Below, piece by piece: positions 1 through 11,807 of a stretch of DNA of 64,000 bases; the first letter of the stretch is position 1; the number at the start of each line of letters is the position of its first letter. Source of the stretch: Dioszegia crocea. Lineage: Eukaryota > Basidiomycota > Tremellomycetes > Tremellales > Bulleribasidiaceae. The notes below the pieces were generated by a model. That model did no database searches. It had not been told where the DNA came from and worked only from the letters and a program-made list of their open reading frames with translations. Made by a program: the position numbers and the translations under genes. The stretch spans positions 570,500 through 634,499 of the forward strand of contig BCKK01000003.1 in NCBI GenBank assembly GCA_001600615.1, given 5' to 3'.

Positions 1-1663
1 TGATATTAGGCTGTTGATCATTCGTACGTTTCTCTACTGTTGCTTTTGAGTGATGCTGACTTTTCAGTCGGTCTTTGCTATGCTGTCTCTTTGATGTGCG
101 TACTGTGCCCGACTGTACAGAGGCCAAACTGATCAATCCAGCGACCGAACCAACATCTCTTCAGCACGAGGTGAGTTGTCTATTCCGGGTCCGTAAGAAC
201 TATCGCTAACAGTACAGTGGCTGGTATGCAGGTCTCCCTCCAACTGCAAATCGGAGACCGATACTCCATCATCTCCCTCCTCTTCTTTGTTCCTTACATC
301 ATCTTCGTGAGTACCTACTTTATTCCCTTTGAGGCCTGAGCTGACCCACAGGAACTCCCCTCCAACATCATTCTCCGTAAAGTCGGAGCCCGTCTATGGC
401 TCAGTTCCATCGTTCTCGGTTTCGGTGCCATCATGACCGGTATGGCCTTCGTCAAGGAGTGGTGGCAGTTGGCTATCTGCCGAACTCTTCTCGGTTTGCT
501 AGAGAGTGAGTCTGATCTCAAGCTGAAATAAGCTAACATCCAGGTGGTTTCTTCCCAGGCTGTGTCTACCTCGTTTCCTCATGGTACACGCGATACGAGA
601 CCAACTCCCGTCTTGCCGTCTTCTACCTCACTTCAATGGTCATCTCTGGCTTCTCCAACATCTTCGGTTTCGCGATCACCAAGCTGAACGGCCGATCGGG
701 TCTCATCGCCTGGCAGTGGAGTGAGTCTGGAGCTTCAACCTAACGAGCCAGAGCTAATCCCCAGTCTTCCTCATCTTCGGCATCATCACCCTTGGCCTCG
801 GCTTGCTCGGCTACCTCCTCATTGTTGACTTCCCCGAAAACTCCAACTTCCTCACACCTGAGCAGAAGGAGTGGGCTATTGCCAGGATCGAGCGTGATCG
901 TGGAGATGCCGTCCCCGACAAGCTTACCGCCGGTGCCATCGGCCGTGCCCTCCTTGACGCCAAACTTTGGGGCTTCGCATACTGCTTCATGACCGCCACT
1001 ACTGGTTCTTATGCCTGTAAGTCGATCTTTACTTTGCCTCAGGCTTTACTGACATCACAGTCGCCTTCTTCCTTCCCGTCATTCTTGAGGGTCAGGGATA
1101 CAGCCAGGAACTATCCCTCATCCTCTCTGCTCCCCCATACGTCTTTGCCGCCTTCTACACCTTTGGTCTTGCCGTACTCTCCGACAAACTCCGTATGCGA
1201 GCACCCTTCATTGCGACTTCCAACATTGTCTGTGTCGTCGGTCTCGCCATCACTGCCTACGCTGGAACCATCGGTGTCCGATACTTTGGATGCTTCCTCA
1301 CCATCGCCGGTGCCCAAAGTAACGTCCCTGCCGTTCTTGCCTACTCTCAGAACAACATTCGAATGAGTTCCAAGCGAAGCGTCACTAGTGCCCTCGTCAT
1401 TGGCTTCGGTGGTATCGGCGGTATCATTGCTAGCAGTAAGTTGGATCATCACTCGGTTGAAGACTCAAGCTCATTTATCAGCTGTCTACCGTCAGGTCGA
1501 CTACCCCATGTACATTCCCGGTCTATGGACCACCATGGGTCTTAACCTCGGCTCCCTCGTCGTCCTCACCACTCTCTCCTTCTACTTCAAGAAGCAGAAC
1601 CGAAAGGCTGAGGCGGGCGAGACGGTAATTGAGGGTCAGGAGGGATTCTTGTACACTCTTTAG
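1..1663 (+). CDS. MFS transporter, allantoate permease (Dal5/ACS) family, 5' partial
   Basis: Plasma-membrane proton symporter of the anion:cation symporter branch of the major facilitator superfamily; relatives take up allantoate, nicotinate or other organic anions, but the substrate cannot be read from sequence. The window opens inside the coding region: the first bases match the exon DIRLLII of the downstream paralogue, so the N-terminus lies outside. Seen are the family segment ELPSNIILRKVGARLW near 350-400, the GCVYLVSSWYTRYE loop after TM4, TM stretches through 1530-1590 and the C-terminus ending GFLYTL at 1663. At least seven short introns interrupt it, each with GTGAGT/GTAAGT-like donors and GCTGA or CTAAC branch sites. 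It is the tandem partner of the gene at 2577 with the same intron positions. Family is secure; substrate is not. Confidence 0.9.
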
Positions 1664-2576
1664 GGTTATCAGGGCGTAAGGTATAGGTTGTTCATTAGGA
1701 GAAGTTGTGATCAGGGTATCAAGTGTAATCAGGGTATATGAGTAGTCCAAGCTTAGGTAGTTGAACATTGTCATGAATTGACTAGCATTATGTGAAGCAT
1801 ATGAGTCAAGAGTTCAGTTGAACCATGTCCAACCAAGGGCACAATGGTGAAACAGAGTTCGGTTCGAAGGTACCAAATCCGGTACTGGCTCCGGCCGGAA
1901 TGAGGAGAATGGTCGCGTGGCACGTCGCGTGAGATCTTTACATAGAAGCAGCCGCAACGAGGAAAGGACAGATGTGTAGATGCAAGATCTTGGCGCCGAA
2001 CGGGATGTGTGTCTGTGCGATAGGGATGTGTATAGGGATGCCTTCATCTTGTCCAGATCTCTCTCCCTTTATAGAGTCCTCACAAGGACCCCCTCGAAGC
2101 TCAGGCACGGCGTCCGCATGGGGCTCCGCAAAAAGCGCCGAGCCTTCTCAGATTAGAGTTTCGCTTGGGCTCTCCGACCTCCTTCCGACGTTCCTTGCTA
2201 CTCATTCTCGGCCTGGCTCGGCGCATGCCATTCTCACCCACAGCTTCCTCCTTCGGCTACTGAGACTTCCGATAAAAGCGGATTCAGCAACTCCAAGCAA
2301 GCTCTCCACGGCGGAATGGGGCGAGGCATCAAACGCGTCAGGTGATGGTCCGATCAAATCGCATCAACACAAGGGAAAGGATGGGGCTTAGGGTCTGGGG
2401 ACGAGGGGCACTGGGCTTCGGATCTAACAGTAACCGGGTCTACCATCTCTTGGATACATACTTAAGAAATCACTTGTCGTCCCATTCCCCCTTGTTTCTA
2501 ATCATACTCCACTCCGCCACTACCCCTCCTTTACAACTCCGCACAATCCTTCTATCGCACTTCTACACCCATCACA
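1664..2576. other. Intergenic region between the MFS paralogues
   Basis: Holds the 3' flank of the first transporter and the promoter of the second. Short open frames here show no homology or splice logic that I can support. A pyrimidine-rich stretch precedes the start codon at 2577. Confidence 0.6.
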
Positions 2577-4376
2577 ATGAGCAATTTACACCCAGTCGAC
2601 ACCAACGTCGACAAAGCAGAGCACGCGCACATGGAGCACAAACACGGCTCTCTGACTGGCGAAGAGGCCGTCAGTGGCCACGACAAGAAGTGGGAGCGCA
2701 GGACCATTCGAAAGATTGACATCAGGCTGCTCATCATTCGTACGTTGCCTCGTCGTTGCCACTCAAGATTCGGCTGACGTTACAGTCGGTCTCTGCTATG
2801 CCATCAGTTTGATGTGAGTACTACTTGAGCAGAAGAGGAGCCCTAGCTGACTCCCAGTGACCGTACCAACATCTCCGTCGCGAGAGGTAAGCCCATCATT
2901 ATCAGACCAGGACGTCAGCTAACTCTTGCAGTTTCCGGTATGCAGCAATCACTCCAACTGCAGATTGGCGAGCGATACTCAATCATCTCTCTACTCTTCT
3001 TCGTCCCCTACATCATCTTTGTAAGTCCCATTGGCTGACAATGCGCCACCAGTGCTGACCACCAGGAACTCCCCTCCAACATTGTCATGCGCAAAGTCGG
3101 CGCGCGCTACTGGCTCAGCTTCATCGTCTTTGGCTTCGGCATAGTCATGATCGGCATGGCGTTCGTCAAGCAGTGGTGGGAGTTGGCAATCTGCCGAGTT
3201 CTGTTGGGTCTCCTAGAGAGTGAGTTTTTGTCGTCGTTCTTGGCTGACGTTATAGGTGGTTTCTTCCCCGGATGCGTCTATCTCGTGTCCTCCTGGTACA
3301 CCCGATACGAGACCAACTCTCGACTCGCCGTCTTCTACCTTACTTCTATGGTCATCTCTGGGTTCTCCAACATCATCGGGTACGGCATGTCGCTCTTGAA
3401 CGGTCGAGCTGGCCTCATTGCGTGGCAGTGGAGTAAGTTTTGCTTCTTCGTCAAAAGGATCCTTTGACTGACCTTTCAGTCTTCCTCCTATTCGGCATCA
3501 TCACCGTCGCCCTCTCCCTCGCCGGCTTCCTCCTCATAGTCGACTTCCCCGAAAAGTCCAAATTCCTCACTGAGGAGCAGAGGGCTTGGGCCGTAGCCAG
3601 GATCGAGCACGACCGAGGCGACTCCGTTCCCGACAAGCTCACCGGGCGCGCATTGTTCAGTGCCCTCGGAGACGGCAAGATCTGGGCCTTTGCCTACCTC
3701 TTCATGACTGCTACTACTGGTTCCTACGCATGTAAGTACTCATTCTCCTCTGGCTTACTCCGCTAATCGCCAGTCGCCTTCTTCCTTCCCGTCATTCTCG
3801 AAGGTCAGGGCTACTCTACCCAACTCTCCCTCCTCCTCTCAGCCCCTCCCTACGTCTTCGCCGCCTTCTACACATTCGGCCTCGCCATCCTCTCCGACAA
3901 AGTCCGCATGCGTGCACCCTTCATCGCCACCTCCAATATTGTCTGCGTGGTTGGTCTGGCCATTACGGCCTATGCGGAATCTATCGGCGTCAGGTACTTC
4001 GGATGCTTCCTCACTATTGCCGGCGCGCAGAGTAACGTCCCTGCTGTTCTTGCCTACTCGCAGAACAACATCCGGATGAGCTCCAAGCGAAGCGTTACGA
4101 GTGCCTTGGTCATTGGGTTCGGTGGAGTGGGAGGTATCATTGCCAGTAGTAAGTCTTGCCCCTTGAGTCATTAATGAAAGCGCTGACATTACAGCTGTCT
4201 ATCGCCAGGCCGACTACCCTCGTTACATCCCCGGTCTCTGGACTACCATGGCCCTCAACATTGTCTCACTCGTCGTTCTCGCCCTCATGAGCTTGGTCTT
4301 CAAGAAGCAGAACCGACGGGCCGAGGCTGGCGAGATTGAGATTGAGGGTGCGCCGGGATTCCTTTACACTCTTTAG
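2577..4376 (+). CDS. MFS transporter, allantoate permease (Dal5/ACS) family
   Basis: Complete paralogue of the upstream transporter. The chosen start gives a hydrophilic, His/Glu-rich cytosolic N-terminus (about 45 residues) leading into TM1 at DIRLLII. Then come the family hallmark ELPSNIVMRKVGARYW, the FFPGCVYLVSSWYTRYE loop between TM4 and TM5, a central cytosolic loop around residues 230-270 (VDFPEKSKF...EHDRGDSVPD) and TM7-12, ending in the same GFLYTL tail. About eight introns of 45-65 nt sit at the same places as in the first copy, so the pair arose by tandem duplication of the intron-containing gene. Expected role is plasma-membrane uptake of a small organic anion or nitrogen source. 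The long intergenic space suggests separate promoters. Confidence 0.92.
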
Positions 4377-4639
4377 GTCATGGAGGTATAATCTACGAAC
4401 TGTGTTAGCTGTGTATATTAGATACTAGGGTCGAACATTAATCACTTGTAGGTATCGGTTGGAACTTATGCATGCGAACTACTCTATACAGCTGGGCAGC
4501 AGTGGGATGGGACGCAGCCGCTATGGTAGACCCAAAATCGAGAAACACCTCTCACTGTCAAGATAGACTGATACATGCGTCAGGACAAGGTTTAGAGCAA
4601 CACGCATTTCACACCCCGCTCATTGCGCCCCTCAATTCC

Positions 4640-4667
4640 CACCTCTCACCTCTCACCTCTCACCTCA
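4640..4667 (+). repeat. Short tandem repeat (CACCTCT)3 CACCTCA
   Basis: Four near-perfect 7-bp units lie just downstream of the possible small minus-strand gene. Simple repeat with no evident function. Confidence 0.8.
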
Positions 4668-4680
4668 TGTCTCTCACATA

Positions 4681-5031
4681 TCACCTCGACTCATGCTCGG
4701 CGATTCCTGCAATGTCAACCGGGCCCGGCCAGAGACACAGATCGAACGACGTACGCAAAGGGTTGTCCTCCCAAGCCACCGTGGCCGGCTGGTCAATCTG
4801 ATTGTTCAGTTGGGCGATCTGATCAGTAGTCGCTTGGAGGGGCTCGAGGGTCGTAGTCGATGGATTCCTGTGTCTAACCAGTGAGCACTGTGCCAGAGGC
4901 TGACCCCAAAGCTGGGACCGGATCCACTTCCAAGGGATCACTTACTGTAACTCGCTCACTTGAGGGTTGTCGGGACATGTCAGAACCGGAGCAAGGCGAA
5001 GTGCGGAGGTGATGTTGGTGAGTTGATTCAT
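4681..5031 (-). CDS. Possible small two-exon gene, unknown function
   Basis: Two exons on the minus strand, 5031-4946 and 4873-4681, join in frame across a 72-nt intron with a GTAAGT donor, a GCTCAC branch-like site and a TTAG acceptor, giving 92 residues. The second exon holds a Gln/Asn-rich amphipathic stretch (TDQIAQLNNQIDQ) that could form a short coiled coil. There is no signal peptide and no recognised domain. Support is the intact frame across a well-formed intron only; codon use is ordinary. It could be a chance frame in a long intergenic region. Confidence 0.35.
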
Positions 5032-5984
5032 GATGGCTTGAGGTCTGGTCGTAAAGAGATGGTGAGTGGCGAGTGTGGAAGTGCAGCATATGTGCGCATT
5101 GCAGATATTCCCCCGGCGCGCTGTGGAGCACACCCGTTTGGCCCCTGGTCGTCCTTTGAGTCATCCGCTGATCAGGAGTAGCTGGCCCATTTCAGGAGTC
5201 TGACGTCTATGTGCCATCAGATGGAAAGCCCAGACAGCAGGCTAGGAGTCAGGCCTCAGGGTCAGAGTGTCAGGACGTCAGTGCGAGTTATGCAGCAATT
5301 AGTCAATTCCAGTCTCAAATGCAATGACATTTGTTGCGTAAGGTCTGCGAACCATTGGCCGCCTGTCATATCAGCGGACCAACAAGTCCTATGATCTTTG
5401 GAGAGCTTTGCGCTGCAAGGCGCAAGACTGCAGGTGTTGTATGAAGTCAAAAGTCGAATGGCATGACGCCCCAAACCGTACACGATGGAATTACCACATC
5501 GGGCAACACAATCTCCCAAAGGGGCAAATATAGACCGCGTTTCATCCTGATATCAGGGGTCCTCACTCGACTGCATCAACATTTCTGCCTGTCCGCCACC
5601 AAAATCTTAACATCTAGCTTGACGACCGTAACATCCTTTGGCCACCCAGGAGCACCGCTTCCCACCGCATGGGTCACTATACTCTGAAACGTCCTCCTCC
5701 CTCCCTTTTCCCGGAGACGGACGGCAAGGGAGGGGAGGTATGTATCGGATCTCGGAGTTGATACGCTGATCGAGGGGTACCCCTGTCGACGCGGACGGAC
5801 ACGCCTTGAGTACTGAGTGATGGCCCTCTTCCCCATCCCAAAGGGGGGTCAAAGGCGTCAATAGCGGTGCGAGATTTTGGGTCCGGTTGGTCGGCAGCAC
5901 ACAGCAGGAGTTGCGGGCAACGTGGGCGAAGTGGGGGCAGAGGCCCGCTTGGTTGTTGATGCCTTTCCTACCTCATCATTCTTG

Positions 5985-5993
5985 AGATATAAA
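5985..5993 (+). promoter_or_regulatory. TATA box of lectin gene 1
   Basis: GATATAAAG about 205 bp upstream of the start codon at 6196, followed by a pyrimidine-rich leader, as expected for a strongly expressed fungal gene. Confidence 0.5.
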
Positions 5994-6195
5994 GCCAGCC
6001 TCCCTCGTCCTGCAGCCTTCTGATATTATCCACCTTAATCTTGATCTTGCTCACCTTCTTTCAACCCTGCACCCCTCAAATCACCTTACCCATCTCAACC
6101 AATTCTGGACTACCCCACACACCCCTCACTCATCCTTTACTACTCTCACCCAACAACTCACTCATTCACTCTAAACCCATCCTAAAGCAACAACG

Positions 6196-7406
6196 ATGCT
6201 TCTCCAACTCTTCGCCCTCCTCCCTCTTCTCTCCCTCGCCTCTGCTGGGCCCATCAACAAGCGCGCCGCCAGTCGCCTCATCGAGTCCGGCCGCACCCCC
6301 GGGGCGTGCCTCTCCATCGAGGGCGGTCGTCAAGCCGTCGCGGGCGGTAACGTCCACAGCGGTACTCCCGTCATTACCTTGCCCTGTGCCACTGCCTCCT
6401 TCTGGGATATCTCGAAGGGTAGCGGATCCATCATCCTCAGCGGCGCAAACTACGCTCTGGACATTGGGACCGAGCCTGGAAACCACGGTGCGCTCAAGGT
6501 AAGTCAGATCGTGAGCAAGGTGTGGGTGGATGCTGATATCTCTAGGTCTGGGAGTCTTACCCCGGCTCCAAGCCTCAGACATGGTACTTGACCGACGATA
6601 ACCGTATTGCCCAGACTGGCGGTAATCAGTGTATCGACCAAGGAGACAACGGGCCTCAGACTTACGAGTGCACTACTGGTAATACCAACCAAGGTGAGTA
6701 TTTCCTCTGGCGGGTAGGCGATATCGCTGACGACCAGTCTACAATGTGCGCTTCAACGATCCCGCCCCATCCTCTTCCAGCTCCAGCTCGGGCCCGGCAC
6801 CCTCCTCCACCGCCTTCAACGTTCTTCCCAACGTCCCTGACAAACTCATCGTCAAGGATACTCCTCTCGGTGGTAGACGTATCCATCCCGTCGGTCGTCC
6901 CGATATCTGCCTTACGGTGACGAGGAACTTTGCCTTCAACGAGGAGGCCGTTGCTTTGTAAGTCTACCACTCCTCTCGACATTCAGGACTAAGGAGCTGA
7001 TCTTACAGCGGCGACTGCTTTGCCGACGGCGCCAACTTCGCCGACATGCAGACTTGGCACGTCCCCGACAATGGAACCCCAGGCGTCATCAGGCTATTCA
7101 GTCACCCCACTCTCTGTCTCGACGCCGGCAGTAACCCCGCCAACGGTGTCGGTGCCAAGATCTACGCCTGCGGTGTGGGGCTACCCCAGCAGCAGTGGAC
7201 TTTCAAGGACAACACCATCCGTACCGCCAACAGTAAGTCTTTCCGTCTCATGTTAGATCTAATGCTGACTTCTAGACCAATGCTTCAACATCAAGAAAGA
7301 GTCTTCTGGCACTGGTTCCATCTACTACAACACCTACGTCAACACTCAGACTTGGGAATGCTCCACCAATGCCGACCCTTACCAGGCGTTCTTCATCTTG
7401 AACTAG
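6196..7406 (+). CDS. Secreted tandem ricin-B-like (beta-trefoil) lectin 1
   Basis: Predicted extracellular carbohydrate-binding protein. A signal peptide of about 18 residues (MLLQLFALLPLLSLASA) is followed by GPINKR, a Kex2-type Lys-Arg site that would remove a short propeptide. The mature part has two beta-trefoil halves with QxW-type motifs: the first carries CLSIEGG, PQTWYLT and CIDQGDNGPQTYEC; a Ser-rich linker follows (PAPSSSSSSSG); the second carries CLDAGSNPANG, LPQQQWTF and QCFNIKKESS, ending FFILN. Five or so introns are placed as in the two downstream copies. No catalytic domain is present, so this is a lectin or cell-surface adhesive protein and not a ribosome-inactivating enzyme. 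Ligand unknown. Confidence 0.88.
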
Positions 7407-7536
7407 ATATGTGTCGGGGAAGAAGTCAGAAGAAGAAACGGACAATGCCTCATATCAGCCAGTACAGTGTAGCTTGTAGATACCTCATGCACCACTAGGC
7501 TTGACCGATAGCCAGTCAGTTTGGCCACGGCAGAGG

Positions 7537-7562
7537 AGGTGAGGATCGAACAGTCCTCACCT
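7537..7562. repeat. Inverted repeat, 9-bp stem and 8-nt loop
   Basis: AGGTGAGGA pairs with TCCTCACCT across the loop TCGAACAG, about 130 bp downstream of the lectin 1 stop. The loop resembles a tRNA B-box on the minus strand, but no cloverleaf can be built around it. Confidence 0.5.
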
Positions 7563-7931
7563 ATCAGGGGCCGACCTGTTAAGCTTTAGACACACGGGGT
7601 CAATGCACCAAACCCCTTTGGCTCGTCCGTCTGGATCACGTTCCGGGTGCAATTTCTGTTGTAATGTCTCTCTACCCACAATACAAACTCAGGCTGTTCA
7701 TATCCCACCGCTACGTTCCCTACTCGGCAACAGTCCTCCTCAATACTGCAGTGCGAGACACATCAGCCGAATCGCAATGATCAAAACCGTCAAAGGGTCC
7801 GAGCGGCGTCCTCAGCGGACTCTGGGTCAGCTGATGGATCTGATTCCCCTTGAGTGATGAGGAAAGAGGCCCTCCTTCATCGTTTCAGAATATAGACGCC
7901 CCAAAGGTAGTCCTTACCATCACAACCATGG

Positions 7932-7939
7932 TATATATA
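7932..7939 (+). promoter_or_regulatory. TATA box of lectin gene 2
   Basis: TATATATA about 135 bp upstream of the start codon at 8072, with a CT-rich leader between. Confidence 0.55.
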
Positions 7940-8071
7940 GGCACACCTATGGCTATTGACACGCCCATCCCCTCTCACTTCTCTCATCCTCAACCACTCT
8001 AATTCCCAAACCCCGCACCTACACTGCCCGCCTTCACCCACACTCACTTTACCCAATCGCACTCAATCATC

Positions 8072-9307
8072 ATGCTTGCCCCCCTCTTTGCCCTTCTCCC
8101 GCTTCTCGCCCTCGTCTCAGCCAACCCCATCACCAAACGCGCCGACAGTCGGCTTATCGAAACGGGCCGCACACCCGGATTCTGCCTTTCGGTCGAGGGC
8201 GGTCGCGAGGCTGTCTCTCAGGGTAAAGTCCACAGCGGAACCCCCGTCGTCACTCTCGCCTGCCCCCAAGCTTCTTACTGGGACATCTCCAAAGGCAGCG
8301 GATCGGTCATTGTCAGCGGTGTCAAGTTTGCCCTCGATATCGGTCTTGAGCCTGGAAACAATGGGCCACTCAAGGTGAGTCAACTGTGCTTTGGGTGGAA
8401 AGGATAGGTGCTGATTCTTAGGTCTGGGAATCCTATCCCGGCGCAAAGCAGCAGACTTGGTATCTCACCGATGACAACCGGATCGCTCAGACTGGAGGTG
8501 ATCAGTGCATTGATCAAGGAGATAATGGACCGCAGACCTATGCGTGTACCACTGGCAACACCAACCAGGGTAGGTCTATTCTTCCTCTCGGCTGAGGGAA
8601 TTCTGGCTGACGGTACAGTATACAATGTGAGGTTCAACGACCCTACCCCTTCATCGTCCTCCTCGGTCTCTGCCTCAGCCTCCAGCTCAAGCTCCGGTCC
8701 ATCCCCTTCGTCGAGCGTCTTCAACGTCCTTCCCAACGTTCCCGTCTCCCCCATCGTCCCCGACACCCCGGGTATGGGCAAGCGTATCCGCCCCTTCGGC
8801 CGTCCCGACGTCTGCGCCACGGTCCAGAGCGGCTACGCCGGTCTCACCACTCCAGTCGCAATGTGAGTCTGATTCTCTTCATCACTAGCGGAGCTGAGCC
8901 GATATAGCACCGCCTGCTTCCCCGATGGCTCGAACTGGGCCGATCTTCAAACCTGGGATCTTCCCGCCGCAGGCACAACTGGCGTTGTCAGGCTCCATGG
9001 TCACCCCGAATTCTGCCTTGACGCCGGTAACAACCCCGCAAACGGGAGTGGCGTCAAGATCTACACCTGCGGTCAAGGATGGGCTCAGCAGCAGTGGACT
9101 CTGGTCAACAACACACTTCGCACCGCCAACAGTAAGTCCCAGTCGGTAAAGCAGAGGATCAGCGCTGACTATTCAGACCAATGCTTCAACATCAGGAAGG
9201 AGTCAGGCCCTACCCAATCCAAGCCATATGGCACCTACGTCGACACCCAGACTTGGGAGTGCTCGACCAACGGTGATCCCTACCAGGCATTCTCGGTGTC
9301 GGCTTAG
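8072..9307 (+). CDS. Secreted tandem ricin-B-like (beta-trefoil) lectin 2
   Basis: Second copy of the lectin family. Signal peptide MLAPLFALLPLLALVSA, then NPITKR with a Kex2-type site, then two beta-trefoil modules separated by a Ser-rich linker (SSSSSVSASASSSSSG). Conserved elements are CLSVEGG, QQTWYLTDDNRIAQ, CIDQGDNGPQTY, CLDAGNNPANG and QQQWTL, with two Cys-containing exons near the C-terminus (QCFNIRKESG, WECSTNGD). Introns match lectins 1 and 3 and have GCTGAC branch sites. It is closer to lectin 3 than to lectin 1 in linker and C-terminal sequence. Likely secreted or wall-associated sugar binding; the ligand cannot be inferred. Confidence 0.9.
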
Positions 9308-10139
9308 GCTGAAAGGCGAGGCGGTGAAGCATGGACACTTGAGGAGCACCAACGGACATTTTGACTCCTCAGTATAGTAGCGTGTAAATATGCAGCCAAT
9401 GATGTGGTTTCCTATCCCGGGCAGAGATGTTCAGCAAATGCCAGCTTCGGACTGACACACTAGACCCTCAGTTCAGCTCCGCTCCAGCCCTTCGTAATCT
9501 CGGTACGATGACACTATATAGCGTCAGAACCCAAAGCTGCGCCCCGTCCCGTTAGAGTTCATGTAGCTCATGCTTATAGGCCCCATGCTTGCACATGATC
9601 CACTACGCATAGCCCCGCATGATATCCCCGAAGCCGCATGAGGAATGTATTACGTACAATTACGTATACCGGTGCCGGTCCGCCGAATTCCGACAGCACC
9701 GCTAAAATGCGACCGAAACCATCTTTGCGCCTTCCCCCCACTCTCTCATCACTGCATGACGCACTGTTCGGAGATGTCGGCGTGCTTCTCTGACACCTCA
9801 TGACCTCGCATGACAGGTGGACACAGACGGACGGGCGGGAGCCGCAGACGTAGAAGGCACCCCCGAAGTTTATGCCGTCCCAAAGGAGCTCAAAGGTGTT
9901 GTGCGGTGTATAAAGCGATGCTTCGACCGAGATCTGGGACCTGCTGACCTACTTGATGATATATCCGTAAGAAGGGTATCCGTATGGACCGAGCCCGCTC
10001 TCCCAAAGTCCCCTTCGTCGGACATATAAAGCTGACTCCCCCTTGACCATAATTCAATATCCCCATCATCCTCCTCCTCTACATCTAAACCTCACACCCA
10101 AACACCCAACACACTCCACTACCACCTACTCTTACCACA
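9308..10139. other. Intergenic region between lectins 2 and 3
   Basis: Promoter of lectin 3 with a TATA box at 10023. Open frames here lack codon structure or homology; no gene seen. Confidence 0.6.
10023..10031 (+). promoter_or_regulatory. TATA box of lectin gene 3
   Basis: CATATAAAG about 113 bp upstream of the start codon at 10140. Confidence 0.55.
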
Positions 10140-11391
10140 ATGCTCGCTCCACTCTTCGCTCTACTCCCTTTCCTCGCCCTTAGCTCCGCTAGCCCAGTCA
10201 ATAAGCGCGCCTCCAGCCGCCTAATCGAGTCTGGTCGTGCCGGTGGCTTCTGCCTTTCGGTCGAGGGCGGTCGTGCAGCCGTGGCCGCTGGAAAAGTCAC
10301 CAATGGTACACCGGTCACTACGCTCGCTTGCGCCGCTGCGTCTTACTGGGACATCTCGAAGGGAAGCGGGTCTGTCGTTGTGAGCGGTACCAAGTACGCT
10401 CTTGATATTGGACTTCAGCCTGGAAACAATGGTGCTCTTAAGGTAAGTCAAGCTTTAAGTCTAGGGATGAGGTTATGATCGATGCTGACTCTCAGGTCTG
10501 GGAGTCATACCCCACTGCACCCCAGCAGACATGGTACCTCACCGACGACAACCGTATTGCCCAGACTGGCGGTACCCAGTGTCTTGACCAAGGCGACAAT
10601 GGACCTCAGACTTACGAGTGCACTACTGGCAACACCAACCAGGGTAAGTCTCCCCTTCAAACTTGGAAGGTCTCGGCTGACGAAACAGTCTACAATGTGA
10701 GGTTCAACGACCCTACTCCCTCAGCCTCATCCTCAGTCTCTGCCTCGGCGTCAAGCTCGAGCTCTGGCCCATCCCCTTCCTCCAGCGCCTTCAACGTCCT
10801 TCCCAACGTCCCCGTCATTGCTGTCGTCCCCGACACTGCTGGTGGCGGTAAGCGTATCCGACCCGCCGGTCGACCTGACGTTTGCGCAACCGTCACGAAC
10901 GGCTTCGCCGGTATCGGTACCCCAGTCGCTATGTGAGTTGGCCTATTCTCTTTACACGTAATTTGGGTTCCAGTGCTGACATTGTCAGTGGCACTTGCAT
11001 TCCCGATGGCGCCAACTGGGCCGATCTTCAGACTTGGGACCTACCCGCCGCTGGCACGTCCGGCCCTGTCAGGCTACACGGCCACCCCACTCTGTGCCTC
11101 GACGCCGGAAGCAACCCGGCCAACGCAGGATCAGTCACCATCTACACCTGTGGCGAAGGATGGCCTCAGCAGCAGTGGACACTAAAGGACAACACTCTCC
11201 GGACTGCCAACAGTAAGTTTTGGGTCTGGATTGGTTGATGTGATCAGTACTAACTATTAGACCAATGCTTTAACATTAGGAAAGAGTCCGGTCCTACCCA
11301 GTCTAAGCCATACGGCACTTACATCGGTACTCAGACTTGGGCGTGCTCGACCAATGGCGATCCTTACCAGGCATTCACTGTCTTGGCTTAG
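10140..11391 (+). CDS. Secreted tandem ricin-B-like (beta-trefoil) lectin 3
   Basis: Third copy. Signal peptide MLAPLFALLPFLALSSA, then SPVNKR (Kex2-type site), two beta-trefoil halves and a Ser/Ala linker. Conserved elements are CLSVEGG, QQTWYLTDDNRIAQ, CLDQGDNGPQTY, CLDAGSNPAN, QQQWTLKDNT and QCFNIRKESG, ending FTVLA. The exon pattern is the same as in the other two. The central region between halves contains a conserved dibasic GGKRIRPAGRPDVC segment (GGRRIHPVGRPDIC in copy 1), which keeps a Cys in all three copies and may be a second processing or disulphide site. Extracellular lectin is the best call; no enzyme domain is seen. Confidence 0.9.
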
Positions 11392-11807
11392 GAAGGAGTG
11401 GCGAAACAGACGAAGGGTAGAGGGAGTGTGAATGCGAGATGGACTTTGCCTTTGGCTCCGATGGACATTTATCAGTAGCTCAGTATTGGACATTCTTCTA
11501 TAATCTTCCTGGCTTGGGAATGCATGAATGAGCTATGTACACCATATCAAGCATCCAGCACAGAGTACGACGCAACCATACGGCCGAAGCAAATCCGAGC
11601 GATTTGACTGGTGCCGGCGACCGGGAACGAATTTAGCCGAGGACGCCGTGCATTGCCGAGTGGGCTAGGCAAGGTATTGGAAAGTCAGTGCTGTCTGCAA
11701 TCAAGTTGGAAATTGGACATTGTGCATAGGCATATAAGCTTGATCTACCATCTCGCCACTTCGTACAAAGGACGGATCTCAGAACTTCAATCGCAAGATC
11801 GATCAAA
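11392..11807. other. Promoter region of CYB2
   Basis: Lies between lectin 3 and the lactate dehydrogenase gene. A CATATAAG element at 11731-11738 sits about 70 bp before the start codon. No gene seen. Confidence 0.55.

Larger units (their letters stand above)
4377..6195. other. Long intergenic region with one possible small gene
   Basis: About 1.8 kb between the transporter and the lectin cluster. It holds a heptamer tract at 4640-4667, a possible spliced minus-strand gene at 4681-5031 and the TATA-containing promoter of the first lectin gene. I see nothing else supportable. Confidence 0.55.
7407..8071. other. Intergenic region between lectins 1 and 2
   Basis: Contains a perfect 9-bp-stem hairpin at 7537-7562 and the TATA box of lectin 2 at 7932. 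No gene seen. Confidence 0.6.

Noticed and set aside
7520..7570. tRNA-like B-box (GTTCGATCC on the minus strand)
   Set aside because: No acceptor, D or anticodon stems can be built; it is the loop of a simple hairpin.
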